Shown piece after piece: positions 1 to 6,711 of a stretch of 10,586 nt of DNA. Position 1 is the first letter of the stretch. The number at the start of each line of letters is the position of its first letter. Under the pieces are notes generated by a model. That model did no database searches. It saw only the letters and a list, made by a program, of their open reading frames with translations, and had not been told where the DNA came from. Source of the DNA: Gammaproteobacteria bacterium (GTDB lineage: Bacteria; Pseudomonadota; Gammaproteobacteria; UWMA-0217); the NCBI GenBank assembly GCA_011330835.1, contig DRPO01000430.1, positions 1 to 10,586 of the forward strand, read 5' to 3'. Both the position numbers and the translations under genes were made by a program.

Positions 1-65
1 CCTGATGAGCCTGCACGGAGCGCGCGTCCGGCACGATACCGTTTTCAGGTCGAGGCCATGTATGG

Positions 66-85
66 ATTCCCGCGTTCGCGGGAAT
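66..85 (-). repeat. dRS3-like hairpin repeat, copy A
   Basis: This is a perfect 20-bp palindrome, ATTCCCGCG-TT-CGCGGGAAT, flanked by TGG and GACGG. It is the simplest member of the repeat family seen at 131-210, 6523-6600, 10421-10500 and 10536-10586. In this copy the flanking CCGTCATTCCC reads on the minus strand. The ATTCCC...GGGAAT core resembles the neisserial dRS3 repeat and similar intergenic repeats of gammaproteobacteria. That likeness comes from the core sequence only. Confidence 0.75.
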
Positions 86-130
86 GACGGCGGGGGGGCG
101 CTCTTCCATCATTACTTGGCTGACTACCCC

Positions 131-210
131 CTCTCGTCATTCCGGGCTGAGTGGAGCGAAGGCCCGGAATCCAGAACGATGCATGGATTCTTGCGTTCGC
201 GGAATGGCGA
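131..210 (-). repeat. Composite two-hairpin intergenic repeat, copy B (inverted)
   Basis: Two hairpins lie side by side. At 139-170 a 9-bp stem (ATTCCGGGC / GCCCGGAAT) encloses the loop TGAGTGGAGCGAAG. At 187-205 there is a decayed copy of the ATTCCCGCG...GGAAT hairpin. Read on the minus strand, the order (short hairpin, then long-loop hairpin) and the loop CTTCGCTCCACTCA match the plus-strand copies at 6523-6600 and 10421-10500. Together with copy A it fills most of the gene-free stretch 1-348. I see no convincing coding sequence at 1-60, although a gene running off the left edge cannot be excluded. Confidence 0.7.
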
Positions 211-311
211 GGCTGAAAGAAGCGAGACTTGAGTCCCGCCCTCCCTGGACGGGGCATTCCTGGATGAGAGAACTGTAGGTCAGTTCAGGGTGGAGCCATT
301 GATTCAAGGCC

Positions 312-341
312 GGGAGATTCCCGCTGTTGCGGAAATCTCCC
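312..341. repeat. Imperfect hairpin downstream of the minus-strand gene
   Basis: GGGAGATT (312-319) pairs with AATCTCCC (334-341). After one mismatch, four more pairs close a TGTT loop. It starts 7 nt past the stop codon of the minus-strand gene ending at 349, so it could end or stabilise that transcript. Neither strand has a T-run after it, so a classical intrinsic terminator is not supported. The inner GATTCCCGC suggests a derivative of the nearby ATTCCC repeats. Confidence 0.45.
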
Positions 342-348
342 TTCCCGT

Positions 349-672
349 TCATGGACGCGTCTGATCGTCGTGCTTCTCGTTGTAGATGTGGCGGCTGGAA
401 TGGTTGAGCCGTTTCTGCAAATGCGCCCGTTCCTTGAGGGTCATCCGGCCATCCGCCTTCATGCGTCGCTCCATTTTCCGGATGCTGGCCTGCTCCTTCG
501 TCAGACGACGCGCCTCGAACTTTGTCAGTTCGCCGGACTTGACGCCCTGGCCGATGCGTTTCATCTGGTGATGCTGGCGCTTGTTGACCAGCGGATCTCG
601 CGTACCCGCCTGGGCGGTCAGCACGGTCAGGGAGAGCAGGGCGGTTACGGTCAGCAGCATTGTCTTGTTCAT
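349..672 (-). CDS. Small secreted helical protein with EF-hand-like segment, unknown function
   Basis: This encodes a 107-residue protein. The ATG at 672 is chosen because GAGGTGAC, a good Shine-Dalgarno site, lies just upstream and a clean signal peptide follows. Residues 1-22 are a lysine-containing N-region, a hydrophobic core (LLTVTALLSLTVL) and TAQA, a likely cleavage site. The mature protein is charged and almost certainly helical. It contains two related stretches, SGELTKFEARRL (about 46-57) and ADGRMTLKERAHL (about 73-85), each fitting an EF-hand-like pattern of D/S-G-x-L/M-T-x-x-E. It ends in a histidine-rich tail with RHIYNEKHD. Small periplasmic proteins of this pattern occur in proteobacteria as uncharacterised proteins; metal binding is only an inference. 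The gene diverges from the TetR operon, with under 100 bp between its start and that promoter. An in-frame extension to 798 is rejected because it would run through the operon promoter and operators. Confidence 0.75.
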   Translation of the reverse strand: MNKTMLLTVTALLSLTVLTAQAGTRDPLVNKRQHHQMKRIGQGVKSGELTKFEARRLTKEQASIRKMERRMKADGRMTLKERAHLQKRLNHSSRHIYNEKHDDQTRP

Positions 673-759
673 GATTGTCACCTCGTTGAGTTGAAGAAAT
701 ATCGCGCTTTCACTGATCAAAACGGACGACCCCTCGATTGGTTGACGGGCGGATCGCGT

Positions 760-788
760 TTGACATACCAACCGGTATGGACTATAAA
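760..788 (+). promoter_or_regulatory. Sigma-70 promoter of the TetR-RND operon
   Basis: TTGACA (760-765) and TATAAA (783-788) are separated by exactly 17 bp, a near-consensus housekeeping promoter. The start of transcription is expected near 795. Such a strong promoter overlaid by two operators fits a gene set that is silent until the repressor is released. An expected start near 795 also argues for the ATG at 837 as the first codon of the repressor rather than one further upstream. Confidence 0.82.
764..779. promoter_or_regulatory. TetR-type operator O1, overlapping the -35 element
   Basis: CATACCAACCGGTATG is an inverted repeat with 6-bp half sites CATACC/GGTATG around a 4-bp centre. It shares its last two -35 bases (CA) with the promoter and fills most of the spacer, so a bound dimer would block RNA polymerase. 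The ACC-N4-GGT layout matches the E. coli NemR box (TAGACC-N4-GGTCTA) in spacing and inner bases. That the repressor encoded next door binds here is an inference from position. Confidence 0.8.
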
Positions 789-790
789 GC

Positions 791-806
791 CATACCAACC
801 GGTATG
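791..806. promoter_or_regulatory. TetR-type operator O2, over the transcription start
   Basis: This is an identical second copy of the 16-bp palindrome at 764-779, including its non-palindromic centre AACC. It starts 2 bp after the -10 element and covers the predicted start of transcription. The 27-bp centre-to-centre distance is not a whole number of helical turns (about 2.5), so two bound dimers would sit on roughly opposite faces of the DNA. Confidence 0.8.
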
Positions 807-836
807 CCGGTTCTCTCTTCGCGCCAACGGAAGCTC

Positions 837-1538
837 ATGCCAGACCACGAAAGCACGCTCGAAGCGCCAGCCGACAAACGCCAGAAGAAGCCTTTCTGGC
901 GGCTCTGGGAGTGCCCGCTATGCCGCCGTCCCAGCGAGGAGACCCGCGCGGAGCTGCTCAACGCCGCTTTCGAGGAGATCCACCGCTTTGGCTTCCAGGC
1001 GGCCAGCATCAGCCGCATTCTGAAGCACACGGGGGTCACCAAGGGCGCCCTGTATCACTACTTCCCCAGCAAGAAGGCGCTGGGTTACGCGGTGCTGGAT
1101 GAAATCATCCGCGAGCAAATGCTGGCGTTCTGGATCAAGCCGCTGGAAGACGGCAACCCGATCGACGTACTGATCCACATCATTCGCGAAGCCGGCCGGC
1201 AGATGACGCTGGATGATATCCGGCTGGGTTGCCCGCTGGCCAATCTGTCGCAGGAGATGTCCCCGGTGGATGAGGGATTCCGCGAACGGGTGGAAACGCT
1301 TTACACCGAATGGCGGCATGGCATCGCCGCGGCGCTGCGCAAGGGCCAGGCCAGCCAGCAGGTGCGCGCCGATATCGATCCGGACGCTACCGCCGTGATG
1401 CTGGTCGCCAGCCTCGAAGGCTGCCTGGCGACAGCGAAAAACGCGCAGACCCGGGAGTTGCTGCTGCAATGCGGCCGCAGCCTGATCCAGATTCTCGATT
1501 CTTTCCGCCCCCCCAAAGGAGACAACAACAATGGTTAA
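837..1538 (+). CDS. TetR/AcrR-family transcriptional repressor, NemR/AcuR-like
   Basis: This is a 233-residue regulator, probably the autorepressor of the operon. A TetR-type helix-turn-helix spans about residues 35-82: ETRAELLNAAFEEI, then FQAASISRILKHTGVTKGALYHYFPSKKAL. The ligand-binding half contains RLGCPLANLSQEMSPVD (129-145) and EGCLATAKNAQ (194-204), patterns I associate with NemR/AcuR-like regulators. Cys132 sits in the conserved GCPL segment; in E. coli NemR a cysteine senses electrophiles, so a reactive-species ligand is possible here. An N-terminal extension of about 33 residues precedes the DNA-binding domain, is rich in basic and aromatic residues, and carries a CPLC motif (Cys26, Cys29). 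The ATG at 837 is preferred because upstream in-frame starts at 738 and 768 precede the transcription start and that at 804 lies inside operator O2. GGAAG at 829-833 is a weak, closely spaced ribosome site. The stop overlaps the next gene by 8 nt. Confidence 0.87.
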   Translation: MPDHESTLEAPADKRQKKPFWRLWECPLCRRPSEETRAELLNAAFEEIHRFGFQAASISRILKHTGVTKGALYHYFPSKKALGYAVLDEIIREQMLAFWIKPLEDGNPIDVLIHIIREAGRQMTLDDIRLGCPLANLSQEMSPVDEGFRERVETLYTEWRHGIAAALRKGQASQQVRADIDPDATAVMLVASLEGCLATAKNAQTRELLLQCGRSLIQILDSFRPPKGDNNNG

Positions 1539-3849
1539 AAATTATGCCCAGTGGGTGTTGCGCTGGCGCTGGCTGATCATTCTCGCCAGCATTCTCTCGG
1601 TCGCGGCGCTGGCTTCGGGCGGGCGCTTTCTGACGCTGACCACCGACTACCGGGTGTTTTTCAGCAAGGACAATCCGCAACTGGCGGCGTTCGACAATTT
1701 GCAGAACACCTATACCAAGTCGGACAACGTCCTGATCATGTTGCTGCCCAAAAACGGCAAGGTCATGACGCGGGAGACGATGACGGCAACGAAGGAACTG
1801 ACCGAAGCCGCCTGGCAAACCCCGTATTCGATTCGCGTCGATTCCGTCGCCAATTTCCAGCACACCCGCGCCGAGGAGGATGATCTGATCGTCGAGGATC
1901 TGATCGACGATCCGGCTTCGCTCTCCGACGAGGAGCTGGCGGAAAAAGGCGAGATCGCCGTTCATGAACCGCTGCTGGTCAACCGCCTGATATCGCCGAA
2001 ACAGCACGCCACCGGCGTCAATATCACCATGGAGCTGCCGGGCGTTCATCCGACCTCGGAGGTGCCCGAAGTCGCCGCCTTCGTGCGAAAAATGGTCGCG
2101 GACTTCCAGCAGCGTTACCCGGATATCGCCTTCTACACCACTGGCGTGGTGATGATGAACAACGCCTTTCCGGAAGCCTCGATCAAGGATCAGAAGACGC
2201 TCACGCCCATGGCGCTGGGGGCCATCATCATCGGCCTGATCCTGTTCCTGAAAACCGTTAGCGGTACGATTGCCGCCGTGATCCTGATCTTCATGTCGAT
2301 CTTCGCCGCGATGGGCAGCGCGGGCTGGCTGGGCATCCAGCTCACCACGCCGACGATGTCCGCGCCAACGATGATCCTTACGCTGGCGGTGGCCGACTCG
2401 ATCCACTTTCTGTCCACCATGCTGTTCAGAATGCGGCATGGCGACAGCAAGGACGAGGCCATCGTGGAAAGCCTGCGGATCAATTTTCACCCGATCTTCC
2501 TGACCTCGTTCACGACGGTCATCGGCTTTCTCAGCATGAATTTCTCCGATGCGCCGCCGTTCCGCGATCTTGGCAATATCACCGCGATGGGCGTCGCCTA
2601 TGCGTTTTTTCTCAGCATAACGTTCCTGCCCGCCATGATCTCGGTGCTGCCGGTGCGCGCCCAGCCGCGCAAGACCAGCAGGCTGCGCGTCATGGATCAA
2701 ATCGCTGAATTCGTCATTCGCCATCGCCAGCCGCTGTTGCTCGGCATCGGTCTGCTGATCGTCGGGCTGACCATCCTGGCCCCGCGCAATGAGCTGAATG
2801 ACAACTTCGTTCAATATTTCGACGAGAGCATCAAGTTCCGGCGGGACACCGACAAGGTCTCGGAAAACCTCGCGGGGCTGTACTTCATCGATTACTCGCT
2901 GGACAGCAAGACGCCCGGCGGCGTCAGCGACCCCGATTTTCTGAAAAAGGTGGACGCCTTCGCCAACTGGTATCGCCAGCAGCCGGAGACCCAGCACGTC
3001 AACGTCATCACCGATGTCTTCAAGCGCCTCAACCGTAACATGCACGGCGATGATCCGGCCTGGTACAAGCTGCCGGAAAATCGCGAACTGGCGGCTCAAT
3101 ACCTGTTGCTCTACGAAATGTCGCTGCCCTACGGACTCGACCTGAACAACCAGATCAATATCGACAAGTCCTCGACGCGCCTGTCGGTATCGCTGAAAAC
3201 GCTGACGACCACGCAGGCGCTGGCGCTGGAGCAACGCGCCCAACAATGGATGCAACAGAACATTCCGGAACTGGTGACGCATGGCGCCAGCCCGACGATC
3301 ATGTTTTCCCACATCGGCATGCGCAATATCAAGAGCATGCTCAGCGGCGCCTTCATCGCCCTGGTGCTGATTTCACTGACGCTCATTTTCGCGCTGCGTT
3401 CAGTCCGCATGGGCCTGATCAGCCTGATCCCCAACCTCGCGCCGGCGGGCATGGCGTTTGGCGTCTGGTACCTCCTGCGCGGCGAAGTCGGCCTGGCCCT
3501 CTCGGTCGTGGCCGCGATGACGCTGGGCATTGTCGTCGACGACACGGTGCATTTTCTGAGCAAATACCTGCGCGCGCGCCGCGAGCAGGGGCTCACGCCG
3601 GAAGACGCGGTGCGTTACGCCTTCGCCAGCGTCGGTTCGGCGTTGTGGGTCACCACTATTGTGCTGGTCGTGGGCTTCATGGTGCTGTCGCGCTCGGCCT
3701 TCGAACTCAATGCGTCCATGGGGTTGATGACAGCGATTACCATCGCCATCGCCCTGTTTATCGATTTCTTGTTTCTGCCCCCGCTGCTGTTGCAACTCGA
3801 TCGCGAAAAGGTCACTGTACCGGCAACGCAAACCGCCAGGAGTCACTGA
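1531..3849 (+). CDS. RND-superfamily (MMPL-type) exporter
   Basis: This is a 772-residue inner-membrane transporter made of two similar halves, as in MMPL/SSD-type RND proteins (the COG1033 'predicted exporter' group). Each half has one membrane helix (about 13-30 and 401-417), a large periplasmic domain (about 32-222 and 419-600) and a block of five helices (about 226-372 and 602-752). The fourth helix of each half carries matching motifs, VADSIHFLSTM (287-297) and VVDDTVHFLSK (668-678). Their acidic residues (Asp289, Asp670/671) are the likely proton-relay positions that power RND pumps. Members of this superfamily move lipids, hopanoids and other hydrophobic compounds; the cargo here is unknown. 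AAAGGAGA lies 7 nt before the ATG, which sits inside the end of the repressor gene (ATGGTTAA), suggesting translational coupling. The size is below AcrB-type pumps (about 1,050), and no membrane-fusion protein is encoded nearby. The carrier role probably falls to the LolA-like protein two genes downstream. Confidence 0.9.
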   Translation: MVKNYAQWVLRWRWLIILASILSVAALASGGRFLTLTTDYRVFFSKDNPQLAAFDNLQNTYTKSDNVLIMLLPKNGKVMTRETMTATKELTEAAWQTPYSIRVDSVANFQHTRAEEDDLIVEDLIDDPASLSDEELAEKGEIAVHEPLLVNRLISPKQHATGVNITMELPGVHPTSEVPEVAAFVRKMVADFQQRYPDIAFYTTGVVMMNNAFPEASIKDQKTLTPMALGAIIIGLILFLKTVSGTIAAVILIFMSIFAAMGSAGWLGIQLTTPTMSAPTMILTLAVADSIHFLSTMLFRMRHGDSKDEAIVESLRINFHPIFLTSFTTVIGFLSMNFSDAPPFRDLGNITAMGVAYAFFLSITFLPAMISVLPVRAQPRKTSRLRVMDQIAEFVIRHRQPLLLGIGLLIVGLTILAPRNELNDNFVQYFDESIKFRRDTDKVSENLAGLYFIDYSLDSKTPGGVSDPDFLKKVDAFANWYRQQPETQHVNVITDVFKRLNRNMHGDDPAWYKLPENRELAAQYLLLYEMSLPYGLDLNNQINIDKSSTRLSVSLKTLTTTQALALEQRAQQWMQQNIPELVTHGASPTIMFSHIGMRNIKSMLSGAFIALVLISLTLIFALRSVRMGLISLIPNLAPAGMAFGVWYLLRGEVGLALSVVAAMTLGIVVDDTVHFLSKYLRARREQGLTPEDAVRYAFASVGSALWVTTIVLVVGFMVLSRSAFELNASMGLMTAITIAIALFIDFLFLPPLLLQLDREKVTVPATQTARSH

Positions 3850-4385
3850 TGTCCTATCTGAAAGAAACCGCCCCGGAAAACGCCTCTGGAAAGCTCGCCG
3901 AACTCTTCACCGCGCTGGAAAAGAAAATTGGCTACGTGCCCAACGGGTTTCGCGCGCTGAGCGTCAGCGAAGCCATCCTCGAACGCCAGGCCGGTTACAT
4001 CGACTGGGTGATGAAACACCCGACCCTGTCGCCGCGTTTCGCCGCGATTTTGCGCCTGCTGATTTCCGAGAATAAGGAATGCGATTACTGCGTCCACGCC
4101 AACAGCGCCATGCTGCAAAATTTTCTCGGCGTCAGCGCGGATGAAATCGCCGCGCTCAAGCTCAACCCGGGCGACGCGCCGCTCGATGAACGGGAAAAAG
4201 CGCTGGTGCTATTTGTCCTGGACGCCATTGAAAACCCGCGCGAAGTCAGCGCGATGGACATCGACGACCTGCGCGAGATGGGCTGGAGCGACAGCGAAAT
4301 TCTCGACGCGCTCTACCAGGGCGCCCAACAGGTTGCTTTCGACATCCTGGTCACCGCTTTCAACGTGGAAAACGATCACCCTTAA
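3849..4385 (+). CDS. Carboxymuconolactone decarboxylase / AhpD-like thiol protein
   Basis: This is a 178-residue soluble protein with no signal peptide, so cytoplasmic. The all-helical CMD/AhpD fold is indicated by PNGFRALSVSEAILE (31-45), the CxxC site ECDYCVHANSAML (77-89), and the helical tail SDSEILDALYQGAQQVAFDILVTAFNV (148-173). AhpD proteins use this CxxC pair as a peroxidase or thiol-disulfide centre. The layout here departs from textbook AhpD: the histidine is two residues after the second cysteine (Cys81, His83) rather than four, an Asn (85) sits at the usual His position, and the usual proton-relay Glu twelve residues before the first cysteine appears to be Ala66. It may be a peroxidase-related protein of another subclass rather than a true alkylhydroperoxidase. 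The start overlaps the exporter stop by one base (TGATG), with AGGAG 6 nt upstream, so it is co-translated with the pump. A role in detoxifying or reducing the pump's substrate or inducer is an inference. Confidence 0.85.
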   Translation: MSYLKETAPENASGKLAELFTALEKKIGYVPNGFRALSVSEAILERQAGYIDWVMKHPTLSPRFAAILRLLISENKECDYCVHANSAMLQNFLGVSADEIAALKLNPGDAPLDEREKALVLFVLDAIENPREVSAMDIDDLREMGWSDSEILDALYQGAQQVAFDILVTAFNVENDHP

Positions 4386-4402
4386 CCCATAAGGATCTGA
4401 AC

Positions 4403-5182
4403 ATGACATACCGGATACTACTCGCACTGCTACTGTTCAATATCGGCGTCGCATTGGCGGAATCCCCCGAGGAAAAAGGCCTGCGAATTGCCCGCGAAGC
4501 GGACGATTACGACAAGGGATTTGGCGACTTCACCGCGGACATGACCATGACGCTGAAGAACCGCCGAGGACAGACCAGCGTCAGAAAGATCCGCATCAAA
4601 ACGCTGGAAGTCGAAGGCGATGGCGACAAGAGCATGTCCATTTTCGACGACCCCGCCGACGTCAAGGGCACCGCCATGCTGACCTTTTCGCATGGTTTGA
4701 AACCCGACGACCAATGGCTTTATCTGCCGGCGCTCAAGCGCGTCAAGCGGATCAGCTCGCGCAACAAGTCCGGCCCGTTCATGGGCAGCGAATTCGCGTT
4801 CGAGGATCTGGGTTCGCAAGAGGTGGAAAAATACAGCTACAAGTTCCTGGGCGAGGAACCCTGCGGCGACTGGCAATGCTATGTCATCGAACGCAAACCC
4901 CGATATAAATATTCGGGATACACGCGGCAGATCGTCCGGATGGACAAGGACAAGTACCGGGTGACGCGCGTGGAGTTTTTCGACCGCAAGAACAAGCCGC
5001 TGAAGACGCTGACAATGAGCGACTATCAGCAGTATCTGGATCACTACTACCGGCCTGGAAAAATGACCATGGAAAATCTCCAGAACGGCAAGAGCACCAT
5101 CCTGGAATGGAAGAATTACCATTTCAAGACGGGTCTGAGCAGCAAGGATTTCAACAAGAACAAGTTGAAGAACCTGCATTAG
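4403..5182 (+). CDS. Periplasmic LolA-like protein (outer membrane lipoprotein-sorting family)
   Basis: This is a 259-residue secreted protein. Residues 1-19 are a signal peptide ending VALA, cleaved before ESPEEKG. The rest fits the LolA-like beta-fold family annotated 'outer membrane lipoprotein-sorting protein' (Pfam LolA_like). Marker stretches are FSHGLKPDDQWLYLPALKRVKRI (95-117), FMGSEFAFEDL (126-136) and the C-terminal LEWKNYHFKTGLSSKDF (234-250). LolA-type folds hold acyl chains in a half-barrel, so the protein plausibly carries a lipophilic molecule across the periplasm. This family often sits beside MMPL-type RND genes, which supports a carrier role for the pump encoded upstream rather than general lipoprotein sorting. 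Cys154 and Cys159 (CGDWQC) could form a disulfide. AAGGA lies 8 nt before the ATG, and only 17 nt separate it from the preceding stop, so it belongs to the same operon. Confidence 0.87.
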   Translation: MTYRILLALLLFNIGVALAESPEEKGLRIAREADDYDKGFGDFTADMTMTLKNRRGQTSVRKIRIKTLEVEGDGDKSMSIFDDPADVKGTAMLTFSHGLKPDDQWLYLPALKRVKRISSRNKSGPFMGSEFAFEDLGSQEVEKYSYKFLGEEPCGDWQCYVIERKPRYKYSGYTRQIVRMDKDKYRVTRVEFFDRKNKPLKTLTMSDYQQYLDHYYRPGKMTMENLQNGKSTILEWKNYHFKTGLSSKDFNKNKLKNLH

Positions 5183-5210
5183 AGGCGCCCAGCCTTATCG
5201 CGTATTTCCC

Positions 5211-6404
5211 ATGAGTCATTCGTTATTTTTTCGCATCGCGGCAATGTTTTGCCTGCTGCTGCCCACGCTGGCCGCCGCGGGATGGCGCGGCAATGTCGCC
5301 CTGGAAGGGACGGCGTATCCCAACGATGCCTTGTTCCCCGCGCAGAAGGATCGCTTCCCGGCAATGTCCATGGAAGTCGAATACACCCATCCCTTCCACA
5401 ACAGCGATTATTCACTCACGGTCACTCCCTTTTTCCGAATCGATGATTTCGACCAGGAGCGCACCCACGCCGATTTTCGCGAACTCAAGCTGCACCTGGC
5501 CCGAAACGACTGGGAATGGGATATCGGACTGATCAAGGTGTTCTGGGGCGTGACCGAGTCCCGGCATCTGGTGGACATCATCAACCAGACCGATCTGGTG
5601 GAAAATCTCGACGGAGAAGACAAGCTCGGTCAGCCGGCGCTGCACGGGCTCTGGTATCGCGACTGGGGAGCGCTGGAATTCTTCGCGCTGCCCGGATTTC
5701 GCGAACGCACTTTCCCCGGAAAATACGGGCGACTGCGTGGTCCACTGCCGGTCGATACCGGGCGGGCGCGTTATGAATCCACCGATCGGGACCAGCATCT
5801 CGATTACGCCTTTCGGGCCAGCGGTACGTTCAAGGACAACTGGGATGTCGGGCTGTCATGGTTTTCCGGCACTTCCCGCGACCCGGTTCTCCAGCTCGAC
5901 GCCAGCGGTCGCCGCCCCCGTCTGATCCCCTTCTATCCCCTGATCGACCAGTTGGGACTGGATCTCCAGGCGACGCTGGAAAACTGGTTGTGGAAGCTCG
6001 AAGCGATTTACCGCGATCAGCCCGATGACGCCTACTTCGCCGAGGTGGGCGGGTTCGAGTATACGTTTTACGGGATCGCCGACAGCGCCGCCGATCTCGG
6101 CGTCCTGATGGAGTACCACCACGACAGTCGCGGACGCGACGCGCCAACGCCCTTCCAGAACGACCTCTTCATCGGCGGACGCTGGGCGCTGAATGACGCG
6201 CAAAGCGCCGAAGTCCTCGCGGGAGGCTTCTTCGACCTCGACCAGACCAGCCGAAGCTGGCGCGTGGAAGCCAGCCGCCGCATCGGACAAAACTGGAAAA
6301 TCAGCGCCGAAATGCAGATTTTCGACCGTCTCGACCCCAGAGAACCGCAGTACCCCCTCAGAAACGACGACTTCGTTCGACTGGAGCTGGCGCGGTATTT
6401 TTGA
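5211..6404 (+). CDS. Predicted outer-membrane beta-barrel protein of the RND operon
   Basis: This is a 397-residue protein with signal peptide MSHSLFFRIAAMFCLLLPTLAAA, cleaved before GWRGN. The remainder alternates polar and aromatic or hydrophobic residues in beta-strand fashion (for example SMEVEYTHPF, YSLTVTPFFRID, WEWDIGLIKVFWG). The chain ends ...VRLELARYF with a terminal Phe, the usual outer-membrane barrel insertion signal. The stretch VFWGVTESRHLVDIINQTD recalls the G-x-x-x-R-x-x-D-x-x-N-x-x-D signature of DUF1302-type outer-membrane proteins that accompany MMPL and LolA-like genes. This protein is shorter, and I cannot place it in that family by eye. It probably receives or passes the operon's cargo at the outer membrane. 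It begins 28 nt after the LolA-like gene. No Shine-Dalgarno site precedes the ATG at 5211, so translation may be weak or depend on read-through from upstream. An ATG at 5244 would cut into the signal peptide. Confidence 0.8.
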   Translation: MSHSLFFRIAAMFCLLLPTLAAAGWRGNVALEGTAYPNDALFPAQKDRFPAMSMEVEYTHPFHNSDYSLTVTPFFRIDDFDQERTHADFRELKLHLARNDWEWDIGLIKVFWGVTESRHLVDIINQTDLVENLDGEDKLGQPALHGLWYRDWGALEFFALPGFRERTFPGKYGRLRGPLPVDTGRARYESTDRDQHLDYAFRASGTFKDNWDVGLSWFSGTSRDPVLQLDASGRRPRLIPFYPLIDQLGLDLQATLENWLWKLEAIYRDQPDDAYFAEVGGFEYTFYGIADSAADLGVLMEYHHDSRGRDAPTPFQNDLFIGGRWALNDAQSAEVLAGGFFDLDQTSRSWRVEASRRIGQNWKISAEMQIFDRLDPREPQYPLRNDDFVRLELARYF

Positions 6405-6488
6405 TCCCTCTGCGGTCAGGGCAAGCACAAGCCGTAAGCCTGATAAGCCATGGGCGCATCGGGCAAAAGCGAGGTTGTCGTCAGCAAT

Positions 6489-6511
6489 GCTCCACTCGGC
6501 TCGGAATGACG
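6489..6511 (+). repeat. Remnant half of the composite repeat
   Basis: GCTCCACTCGGCTCGGAATG followed by ACGA matches the right half of the long-loop hairpin at 10461-10500 (CTCCACTCAGCCCGGAATGA) with two changes. The left arm is missing, so this is a decayed copy lying 11 nt before copy C. The flanking gene-free stretches 6405-6488 and 6601-6700 show nothing else I can name. Confidence 0.6.
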
Positions 6512-6522
6512 AATCCTCCCCC

Positions 6523-6600
6523 CGTCATTCCCGTGAAAGCGGGGATCCAGAGTCTCGGCGTGGATTCCGGGTCTTCGTTACACCCAGCCTGGAATGACGG
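6523..6600 (+). repeat. Composite two-hairpin intergenic repeat, copy C
   Basis: The first hairpin, ATTCCCGTGAAAGCGGGGAT (6527-6546), is followed by CCAGAGTCTCGGCG. The second hairpin starts TGGATTCCGGGTCTTCG and ends CCTGGAATGACGG. Order and spacing match copy D at 10421-10500. It lies between the end of the exporter operon (6404) and pyrE, where its stems might slow read-through, but it lacks a T-run. Confidence 0.75.
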
Positions 6601-6711
6601 TGGGGGCGCTGGATCCCCTTCCGTTTGCCGGTGGCTGCGTCGTGACAACTGGACGTGGCTCTCGCAATGCCCGCTATTGCGCTTGCTCTTGTCGAATGCC
6701 TACGCGCCCTG

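Noticed and set aside
5..278. Short open frames at the left edge
   Set aside because: They run through hairpin repeats on both strands, have no ribosome sites and read as repeat-derived Arg-rich peptides.
738..836. Longer TetR start at 738, 768 or 804
   Set aside because: The first two lie before the predicted transcription start near 795, and the third sits within operator O2 with almost no leader. The added residues resemble no TetR N-terminus.
370..1023. A 217-codon plus-strand open frame crossing the small minus-strand gene and the TetR start
   Set aside because: It overlaps two better supported genes and the operon promoter, has no ribosome site and shows low-complexity sequence.
1387..3312. 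A 641-codon open frame on the minus strand across the exporter gene
   Set aside because: It lies opposite the RND gene, whose protein has clear membrane helices and motifs. The antisense product is Arg/His/Gln-rich with no recognisable domain, as expected for the shadow of a GC-rich gene.
4430..5179. A 249-codon minus-strand open frame opposite the LolA-like gene
   Set aside because: It is the antisense shadow of a gene with a signal peptide, family motifs and a ribosome site.
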